Below, piece after piece: positions 1 to 6,412 of a stretch of 11,126 nucleotides of DNA. This stretch comes from Hymenopellis radicata (Eukaryota > Basidiomycota > Agaricomycetes > Agaricales > Physalacriaceae). Location: assembly GCA_015501595.1 (NCBI GenBank), contig JADNRX010001329.1:1-11126 (forward strand), in the 5' to 3' direction. Position numbers and translations under genes: made by a program. The notes under the pieces are model-generated. The model ran no database searches and was not told the DNA's origin. It saw only the letters and a list, made by a program, of their open reading frames with translations. How positions within the stretch are numbered: position 1 is the first letter of the stretch; the number at the start of each line of letters is the position of its first letter.

Positions 1-208
1 GGCTTGAGAGAACGGTGATCGACACTACAACTTCAAGTGTTCGTGTCTTTCAATATGCCTGGCATTGTTCGTGTACTGACTGCTTTATTCCAGGGCCGCC
101 AGCATCGACTCTATTCTTACCAACCAGGATGACCGCTCGAGCTTTGCCGAGTTCAAGGGCTCCATGTCATCTGACACCCACTCTAGTTATGAAGGCACTT
201 GTGCTTGA
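1..208 (+). CDS. 3' end of a paralogue of the secreted beta-rich protein gene (partial)
   Basis: This is the last part of a gene whose upstream portion lies outside the window. An exon remnant ending at 36 or 38 (short motif HYNFK) is followed by an intron to 93 with a CTGAC branch point and CAG acceptor, then a terminal exon 94-208 ending in TGA. The terminal exon matches the last exon of the 4481-5859 gene nearly residue for residue (shared motifs SILTNQDDRSSF and MSSDTHSSYE). Compared with that gene, one G is missing just after the acceptor. Using the GT two bases earlier (after base 36) restores the frame at the cost of one Trp codon. Read upstream in the same frame there is a TGA at 5-7, so either an intron boundary lies at about 10 (AG at 9-10) or the copy is broken. 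Only the duplicated tail is visible, so whether a full upstream paralogue exists cannot be told. Confidence 0.6.
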
Positions 209-237
209 AAAGATGTATTCAACGTTGACTATTTATT
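20..237 (+). repeat. Left copy of duplicated module, 5' half
   Basis: This half is collinear with about 5670-5891 and holds the last intron, the last exon and the start of the 3' flank of the beta-rich protein gene. By eye roughly nine bases in ten agree. Differences include a missing G at the acceptor (91-94) and an 11-12 base gap after the stop codon (near 210). Collinearity stops abruptly at 237, where the inverted-repeat element begins, and resumes at 1254. Confidence 0.9.
231..237. repeat. Target-site duplication, left (ATTTATT)
   Basis: ATTTATT directly abuts the left end of the element and recurs as 1247-1253 directly after its right end. The uninterrupted paralogous copy has a single ATTTATG at the matching position (near 5894). 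The boundary can be shifted one base each way, giving an 18-bp perfect inverted repeat and a 5-bp TTTAT duplication. The duplication is therefore 5 or 7 bp. Confidence 0.85.
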
Positions 238-276
238 CCCAGTGAAAAGTCTGTCTGTGCACAACGAGGGAGGTCG
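238..276 (+). repeat. Left terminal inverted repeat
   Basis: Seventeen bases match the right end perfectly in inverted orientation. The following 22 bases match with six mismatches, including a conserved CGAGGGAG block. This is long enough to be a transposase-binding end. Confidence 0.9.
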
Positions 277-1207
277 GGCCCGGTCGGCGCCAAGCAACAT
301 CTCATCATCCCTGATCGAGGCTAGTCGGAGCTGCTCAACTCAGCTCTTTCTTCGCCGCTGTCCGACGCTGTGCACAGATGAATACGGTGATTTTCTCCCA
401 CCAGAATGATTCTTTCATGAACTTCTTCCGATTCCTTTGCACTCTCGTAGGTTGGTGCCCTCTAGCACGTGATGTTGCGACTACTCTTGGAAACCCAAGT
501 CGGAAACGCGGCAACCGTCTTTCTTCTCTCCCACCACCTTCTACTTATTTTCCGAAGTCCAAACGCATGTCGACGACTCGAAGGTGTGTTTCCTGCGTCT
601 TCTCCTTGTCATGGCTAGACTAACTCAGTGTGATGCTTCTACAGCATTGATGTTCTGTGATTCCTCCCGCCGTCGCTGCCATCGACAAGGACAATGTTGT
701 TCACTTCGCATCCTCTCTCAGAACCTTCTCAGGTTTGTTATAAGTCATATTCTTTCCTTCTGTCTCTTACTAGCATTCCGTCAGCTTTGCATCGTTCACA
801 CCGACCACAACGCTCCGCAATTATCCCGACCCAAGTGAGAAAGAACGACACCGCTACGCAGCCAGTGTGAGAGTGCTTGAGCATCAGAAGTTGTTTTGGT
901 GGAATGGATGCTTCTTCCATATTACTAGGTCGTAGTTACCGTGTAGTCAATCCTGCTGTTGCATATGCCATAGTGATCAATATACACTGTTTTCCACCTA
1001 TTTTACCATTTGCGAGCGTGAACCGGATGCCCTACGTAACCGAGAAGCAGAACCAATGCACGGAGCGATGCCTATCATATATTGAAGCACATAGGGTGGT
1101 ATTCTACCGACGACGGATGATATACCTAGATATGCAACGATTGCCCATCAAATTCTTGCGCTCCAGTCGACGTCCATCGGAGCTCATCAGGATACCTTGA
1201 TCTCCGA

Positions 1208-1246
1208 CGATCTCCCTCGACCTGCTCATACAGACTTTTCACTGGG
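1208..1246 (-). repeat. Right terminal inverted repeat
   Basis: This is the reverse complement of 238-276 with 33 of 39 positions identical, and the outermost 17 are perfect. It is followed immediately by the second copy of the target duplication at 1247-1253. Confidence 0.9.
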
Positions 1247-1253
1247 ATTTATT

Positions 1254-1521
1254 CCCCGCTTGTTCCTGGACCCATACCCACAATACATTCGCTCACTGAG
1301 TCTCTTGTTCTGAATGGGGAAACCCTCACTTGTCGATCAATGGTGGCGGTCAAGGCACGGACAATCACTCTCTGTAAAATCTAGTTTGGCTTACCAGCTA
1401 CCATGCACGTTCTATTGCCCTGTCCACGGGCTGTACGGAGCGCTCCCGTCTATGACCGTATAAATAGCCGCGGGCGGTTTCGGACACACGTGTTCTGCAG
1501 CTTCTTGAACCTGAACTTGAT
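1254..1521 (+). repeat. Left copy of duplicated module, 3' half (spacer and promoter)
   Basis: This half is collinear with about 5901-6207, from the CCCGCTTGTTCCTGG block to the TTGAACCTGAACTTGAT block. It carries the TATA box and the sequence just downstream. It lacks two inverted-repeat segments found in the right copy (7 bases near 1290 and about 30 bases near 1452). Collinearity ends at 1521, after which the native 5' leader of the coiled-coil gene begins. Confidence 0.9.
1459..1466 (+). promoter_or_regulatory. TATA box (TATAAATA) of the coiled-coil gene
   Basis: TATAAATA sits in a conserved block (GACCGTATAAATAGC...) and lies 172 bases before the ATG at 1631. The same box in the same surroundings precedes the PLC-like gene at 6145, so this promoter was apparently acquired with the duplicated module. 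An open frame runs from an ATG at 1403, but a TATA box at 1459 puts that ATG outside the transcript. Confidence 0.65.
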
Positions 1522-1630
1522 TCCAGACATACGAGGACATACGCCCGCTGATTGGAGACGTGGATTGCGATCCGTGACGACCGTACTTGACAAGAACCGG
1601 ATATCGGACCGTGATGCCGCTCCTTTCACC

Positions 1631-3928
1631 ATGTCTCGCATGGCGAAAGGAAACAACCTTTCCCTCGAGTCCAACCAGAAGGCACAGATCGACGACCTAG
1701 TCCAGCGCAATCGCACCCTCGAGCATGCCAACAAGCTGCTCCGCGACGACATCAACACCGGTGCTGCCAACACCAAGCACCAGCTATCCGAGGCGCAGGC
1801 CAAATTCCATACCGAACAGCTCGAATGGCGCTCAGCGGTGAAGACACTGCAGTCGTGCCACTACATCTCACAGCTCCGCATCCAGCTGGATTTCGACGGC
1901 GAGCGGCTGAACGCCTTGCGCGAACAGGAAAATACGCGCCAGGAAAAGATTGCCCGCATACAGCGCGATTTCAAGCTCGTCGAGTTTCAGAACAAGGAGA
2001 GCGAGCTGCTCGCACGGATTGCCACACTGGAGGACGATCTATTGGACCTCACAACGACTCACGCCGAGCGCGAGGACAAGTTCAGACGGGCCAGCGCCGA
2101 TTCTCTCGCCACCATCCAGGAGCTCAAACGGCAGCTGACGCTCAAGGACAAAGAGACTGACGAGCTCTCCCGTAAGATGGCTACTCAGCTGGAGGAAACG
2201 GCGCGCCACAAGGCAGAATACGAAGCCCTTGTTCCCAAGCTTGAGCGGTCCAAGCTTGTCAATGGCGACGCAATCGCCAAACAGACCGAGCTGCAGCGGG
2301 AGATTGAGGATTTGAAACGGGCCAAGTCCGATATGGAGCGCCAGCTGGAAAAGTGGCGCTCGCTTGAGAACAGAGGCGGCGAGGATATGGAGAAGGAGCG
2401 CAAACGGCGTATCGAACTCGAAGCAGAGGTTGAAGCTTTACGTGCCCAACATGAAAAGCTCGCCAATAAGCACACGCGTAAGCAAGCTGAATACAAGAAG
2501 AATATCGCGGAATGGGAGGTATGTAAAATGTGTGTTTGACAAGTCCTATTCTCACGTATGCATCAGGAACATGCCAATACACAAGAAAAGGACCTAGAGG
2601 AGGCTCATAACACGGCGATTGAGGCGAGAAATGAGGTTACATCGTTGCAAAGAAAAGTCGATAAGCTGAAGGCCGAACTTGAGAAGGAACGCGCTGAAAA
2701 GGTTGGTTTGTTTTCACTAATTGTGCACGCGAACATGTATTTATCTTTTAGGCTCAAGCATCGTCTCCTGTTCCAGTTCCTCTAAACGTATGCACCAGGA
2801 ACATGCCAATACACAAGAAAAGGACCTAGAGGAGGCTCATAACGCGGCGATTGAGTCGAGAAATGAGGTCACTCGTTGCAAAGAAAAGTCGATAAGCTGA
2901 AAGCCGAACTTGAGAAGGAACGCGCTGAAAAGGTTCGTTTGTTTTCACTAATTGAACATGTATTTATCTTTTAGGCGTCTCCTGTTGCTAGTTCCTCCAA
3001 GTCCTCCTAGTCCGACGCCTCGACCGAAACCCAAACAGCGAACCAAACAGCCTCCGCCTGAAGATCTGGGTAGTGATACTGTTGAGGAGTTTTCTCCCGA
3101 GCCAGAACCGGTGCCAAAGGCGCGAAAGAAAACCAAGAAGGCACGTGCCGATAGCGATGTCGAAGAAATCGTGCCGAAATCCAAAGTGAAGGGTAAACAG
3201 AAGGCAGTCCGCGACGAGGAAGAGGAGGTAGCAGAGGTTCTGCAAGAAAAGCCGAAGAAGGGGCCGAAGAAGAAAGCTCGCGAGGAGGAGGAGAAGAGAG
3301 GAGGAGGAGGAGGAGAGGTGAAGGAAGTGTACAAGAGAAGCCGAAGCGGGGCGCGAAAGGTAAAGCAAAGGCGGACGACAGCGCAGGGCAAGTCGCGCGA
3401 GCAGAGCGTGGTGGAGGTGACCGAGGTCAGCAGGAAAGCGACGAAGCGGACGATAGATCAAGTGGACAGCGACGATCGAGGAAGTCCCAGCCCAAAGTGT
3501 AGCGGCCTCACCACCCAAGGCACGCAGGCGCGCTCTGTCGAAGCCACCGTCGGCTTCAACGGCGATGGGCTCTAAACCCAACTCCCGACAGAAGCTACCC
3601 TCAGCGTCAACAGCATGGCTCTCGGCAGAAGCCTCCGTCGCGACCGGTCTCTCGACAGAAACCTGCCTCTCGAGCTACTTCTGTCGTTGGCGGCGATACG
3701 AGTAACGAGAGTGAGCCTCGAAGAAGAAACGCAAGATCAACTTGTTCCCCCCTACGATAGCGAACCCCGGCATGTTTAACTTTGTGAGTTATGGGCCTTG
3801 TATTTCATCTTCTAACATTCGCATCTTAGGGTGGTGGTACTAGTACGTTAGGTATACCGACCGTGCTGTCGCCTGTGAAGGAGTCGGAGCAGGCGCCGCC
3901 TCGATCTATGAGTGCAATACGGCGTTGA
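1631..3928 (+). CDS. Coiled-coil protein gene, 3' half frame-disrupted (possible pseudogene)
   Basis: Exon 1 (1631-2518) starts in a CACCATGTC context and encodes 296 residues, nearly all charged, heptad-rich coiled coil (for example ELKRQLTLKDKETDELSRKM). An intron at 2519-2566 leads in phase to exon 2 (2567-2701), which is also coiled coil. After that come an intron at 2702, a tandem duplicate of exon 2 (see 2554-2998), and a Pro/Lys/Glu-rich tail open at about 2991-3575. The conserved-looking C-terminus is spread over other frames. One segment lies at about 3500-3615, the next at about 3620-3717, and the last is a basic KKKRKINLFPP exon (3721-3783), an intron (3784-3829, CTAAC branch point) and a final exon ending in TGA at 3926-3928. 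At least three frame changes have no plausible intron. Low-complexity basic tail plus long coiled coil suggests a structural or chromatin/cytoskeleton-associated protein, but no family is recognised. A truncated product ending at 2898-2900, 3008-3010 or 3575 is possible. Confidence 0.6.
2554..2998 (+). repeat. Tandem exon+intron duplication (about 232-bp unit)
   Basis: Unit A (2554-2785) contains the acceptor of intron 1, exon 2, the next intron and the start of the following exon. Unit B (2786-about 2998) repeats it directly. The units are nearly identical, but B lacks one base near 2868, lacks about 5 bases in the intron, and differs in the last 25 bases. The B exon could be joined in phase through the acceptor at 2796-2798, but the missing base then leads to TGA at 2898-2900. 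Skipping B gives TAG at 3008-3010 when the normal sites are used. A donor four bases later (2706) joined to the AG at 2989-2990 would stay open into the Pro-rich tail. Confidence 0.85.
3282..3328 (+). repeat. Polypurine GAG/GGA tract inside the coiled-coil gene tail
   Basis: An almost pure purine run of GAG/GGA triplets is read in the open frame first as Glu repeats and then as Gly repeats. The switch from Glu to Gly is what an in-tract indel would produce. The downstream alternative frame also looks protein-like (QEKPKRGAKGKAK, close to the upstream QEKPKKGPKKKA), so this tract may itself mark a frame break. Confidence 0.6.
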
Positions 3929-4480
3929 GTACGAATGGATTTATGAGTGTAATATTATGGAGCTTTCACTTGGCATTGTAGGACCGCCGCCGACCCTTGT
4001 GTTGATACTGTGTTGATCCGTCTTCGCGAGGTTGATGATCGTGTGTTATCATTTGCATAGCAACCCGCATCACGAGCACGTGAACTTATGCCCGGCCCGG
4101 CGCGATGGACGAATATCGAAACTCATGAGGCTGCCTCTACGGATCGTTGCTATCGTTTCGCTGTCTCATCGGACGCAACCGCATCACGCAGGTCTGTTCT
4201 CGGAGGATGGACGAATTCACTTTGCTCCAAGCCTCAATATACAGAAAAGGCCTTCCGGGACTGCTCTATGTGCCAATCAAGCCCTCAATGATTCCATTTT
4301 GTTAAAAATCGTAGACGCAATCGTGCAGAATACTCTGCTGGGCAGTTATCGAGACGTTGCCGATCAGAAGTTACGCATATTGATGCGTGCTGCGTCATAC
4401 AGACGAGAACGATCTGGCGACGAGCCGATCGTTAAGAATTGGGCAGCCTCTTGTTGCAATCCTTCAACATCGTATTCACG
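3929..4480. other. Intergenic region upstream of the secreted beta-rich protein gene
   Basis: These 552 bases hold no convincing gene. An open frame starting at 4032 runs into the next gene in a different frame from its exons and is taken as spurious. A CCAAT motif lies at 4273-4277, a weak AATATA at about 4233-4238, and a short palindrome at 4373-4388. No strong TATA box like those at 1459 and 6145 is visible. Confidence 0.5.
4373..4388. promoter_or_regulatory. Short inverted repeat ACGCAT-N4-ATGCGT
   Basis: Perfect 6-bp arms separated by ATTG lie about 93 bases before the ATG at 4481, a position suited to a dimeric regulator. Chance occurrence is quite possible. Confidence 0.25.
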
Positions 4481-5859
4481 ATGTTTAGCAAGACCTCCAC
4501 TGTGCGGTTCTCCACTATCACCGTGCGATAACATTAATGTGTTCTTTAGTTTCTTCCTCTTTTGGCCGCCGTCGGTCTTGTCACGGCCATGCCTTTCAGC
4601 GCGCTCGTTGAAACCCTTCCACTGGCAGAAGTTCCACGCGACGTAACGCATGTTGGGGTTGATGAAGCCCGGCGCGAGTATGTTGCATACAAGCGTGATG
4701 GCACCTTTTTCGGCCGCTATGCTATAGATAGTTCGGTCGCTAGTGTTGAAAGGCGCTCCGCCAGTCAGTGTGGCGATCTCTCTGTAGATGATGCAAAGAC
4801 ACGTGAGTCTCGCCGTCGCCAGCGTCTCCCTATCATCTAACGCGGCTTTAGTTCCTGGTTGGGCGGCTATTGAGCAATACGCAAACGATAACTGGGGCGA
4901 CGGCTCCCGGGACATTGTTACGAATCCTGAAGATGTATGTTTATCGTCGACCGCGATCTCGCTTGTTTCTGACTTGCGGCTGTAGTTCCTCGATAGTCCC
5001 GCGCAATTCTGTATCACCGATGAAGTCGTCGAGCTCACCTTCTGCGGTGAGTGCGATTGCGATTCTATTTCTAGGTAAGGTCGCTTACCAGGGTTCATAT
5101 AGGTGACCCGATTTGCCAAACTCATACCAGCTCGACTTCGGGGACTATTGTTGGTACATCTGGAGAGGTCGACATCGAGGTCGACCAGGGCTTCAACACT
5201 GATACATCTTATACCGTTACCAGTAAGCTTCACCATGAAATCCGAGCGCTCAGGATCCTGATTCGCCACAACAGCTGCCTCGACGATTGGTGTTTCCAGC
5301 ACTCTGAGTGTCAAGGTCGAAATTCCCGAGGTTGCGGATGTTACAAGCTCTTTGACCGTCAGCACGGAGGTCACCGACACGCTTTCAAGCACGTATGTAA
5401 CATTCTTCGTATTATCGTCGAACGACGGCTCATCTGAACCTCCAGCATCGACGTATCGTACAACGATGTCAGCAAAGTCACACTCAAGATAACAGCGCCT
5501 GAAGGCGAGACCTGCATAGCCGAGGTGCGCATTCAAATACCCATGGTATCGCCCGAGTTCCTAACGCGCCTTTGTATCCAGACCGAGGTCAAAACCTGTA
5601 ACATCCAGGCCACTGGAAAAATCCGGTACTTGGCGAGAGGATGGGTGTGGTTCAACTACGATGACAAGACTGACGGACACTACAAGTGTTCGTGTCTTTC
5701 AATATGCCTGGCAATTGTCTGTGTGCTGACTGCTTTATTCCAGGGGCCGCCAGAATCGACTCTATTCTTACCAACCAGGATGACCGCTCGAGCTTTGCCG
5801 AGTTCGAGGGTTCCATGTCATCTGACACCCACTCTAGTTATGAAGCCACTTGTTCTTGA
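4481..5859 (+). CDS. Secreted beta-strand-rich protein, aerolysin/ETX-MTX2-like in style (tentative)
   Basis: Nine exons join in consistent phase: 4481-4501, 4550-4802, 4852-4934, 4986-5046, 5103-5222, 5275-5392, 5446-5524, 5582-5687 and 5744-5859 (957 nt, 318 residues, stop TGA). All eight introns are GT-AG, 48-57 nt, mostly with CTAAC- or CTGAT-like branch points. The start was chosen because splicing the 48-nt first intron yields a classic signal peptide (hydrophobic core FLPLLAAVGLVTA). The mature part has an N-terminal domain with GWAAIEQYANDNWGD, four Cys in exons 2, 4 and 5, then a long Ser/Thr-rich stretch of alternating polar and hydrophobic residues (exons 5-6) ending in APEGETC and a C-terminal GKIRYLARGWVWFNY block. 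Seven Cys fit a secreted disulphide protein. The alternating strand pattern is typical of beta-pore-forming families, but no diagnostic motif proves this and the target is unknown. The 57-nt intron 7 is in phase, so a retained form would be 19 residues longer. Its tail is duplicated at 1-208. Confidence 0.75.
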
Positions 5860-5938
5860 AAAGACGAGTTTTGTTTGTATTCAACGTTTGACTATTTATG
5901 CCCCACTTGTTCCTGGACCCATGCCCACAATACATACG

Positions 5939-5954
5939 CTCAGTGCTCACTGAG
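5939..5954. promoter_or_regulatory. Inverted repeat CTCAGTG-CT-CACTGAG in the spacer
   Basis: A perfect 7-bp inverted repeat with a 2-base centre lies about 200 bases before the TATA box. The left copy keeps only the CTCACTGAG half (near 1291), so the element is specific to the PLC-side copy. Confidence 0.35.
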
Positions 5955-6121
5955 TCTCTTGTTCTGAATGGGGAAACCCTCACTTGTCGATCAATGGTGG
6001 CGGTCAAGGCACGGGCAATCACTCTCTGTAAAATCTAGTTTGGCTTACCAGCTACCATTTGCACATTCCATTGCGCTGTCCACGGGCTGTACGGAGCGCT
6101 CCCGTCTACTGTAGTGTACGA

Positions 6122-6135
6122 CCCATGTTCATGGG
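6122..6135. promoter_or_regulatory. Inverted repeat CCCATG-TT-CATGGG just upstream of the TATA box
   Basis: A perfect 6-bp inverted repeat ends about 10 bases before the TATA box. It lies inside a stretch of about 30 bases that the left copy lacks. Position and symmetry suggest a regulator site specific to the PLC-like gene; this is inference only. Confidence 0.35.
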
Positions 6136-6144
6136 GCGTTACCG

Positions 6145-6152
6145 TATAAATA
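6145..6152 (+). promoter_or_regulatory. TATA box (TATAAATA) of the PLC-like gene
   Basis: TATAAATA lies in the block CGTATAAATAGC, conserved between both module copies, 268 bases before the ATG at 6413. The conserved block TTCTTGAACCTGAACTTGAT begins about 35 bases downstream, where a transcription start is expected. Confidence 0.65.
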
Positions 6153-6412
6153 GCTGTGGGCGGTTTCAGACACACGTGTTCTGCAGCTTCTTGAACCTGA
6201 ACTTGATCTTACACCGTATGAAGACACGCTCGTTCCAATTACTACAAATAGCACGTCCTAGCACGATCCTTCCACGCCTGTCTCTTGCGCAGTTCCTAAC
6301 TTGTCCAGCGCATTGCCTACTTACGTCGCGGACGAACGCGACCATTTTTGGCCCGTTCTAACGCTCGAGCCACCTTCATTTCGATAGGGGATCATCTTCG
6401 ACTTAGACATCT

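Larger units (their letters stand above)
238..1246. mobile_element. 1,009-bp TIR element, probably a non-autonomous DNA transposon
   Basis: The element starts with CCCAGTGAAAAGTCTGT and ends with its exact reverse complement. The inverted repeats continue imperfectly to 39 bp (238-276 against 1208-1246, 33 of 39 positions matching). It is flanked by ATTTATT on both sides and interrupts a module that is continuous elsewhere in the window, so insertion is directly supported. The interior has no long open frame. It contains only short ORFs (378-623, 584-838, 877-1200) and intron-like signals, for example GT at 733 to AG at 773 and a coding-looking stretch at about 774-935. No transposase motif is recognised, so it is probably mobilised in trans. 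The end sequence and 5- or 7-bp duplication do not fit a standard hAT alignment (8 bp next to CAGTG), so no superfamily is assigned. Confidence 0.85.
5670..6207 (+). repeat. Right copy of duplicated module (uninterrupted)
   Basis: This copy spans the end of exon 8, intron 8, exon 9, the spacer and the promoter of the PLC-like gene. It matches 20-237 plus 1254-1521 in the same order and orientation. It is probably the original arrangement, because both flanking genes continue through its ends with intact splice phases, whereas the left copy joins unrelated sequences. It serves as the empty site for the 238-1246 insertion. Confidence 0.9.

Noticed and set aside
238..1246. hAT-type assignment of the inverted-repeat element
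   Set aside because: With ends set at CAGTG, the adjacent 8-base flanks (TTTATTCC and GGATTTAT) do not match. Only the CCC/GGG or TCCC/GGGA boundaries give a duplication.
1403..1630. In-frame upstream extension of the coiled-coil gene from an ATG at 1403
   Set aside because: It contains the TATA box at 1459 and the duplicated promoter block, and the residues encoded there are unlike the coiled coil. The ATG at 1631 has a better context.
2948..3581. Long minus-strand open frames opposite the coiled-coil gene tail
   Set aside because: They are explained by the purine-rich, stop-poor complement of the basic/acidic tail and translate to low-complexity Ser/Leu/Phe runs.
4364..5536. 390-codon minus-strand open frame
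   Set aside because: It is antisense to the nine-exon plus-strand gene, whose splice phases, signal peptide and residue patterns are far stronger evidence; its own sequence shows no domain.
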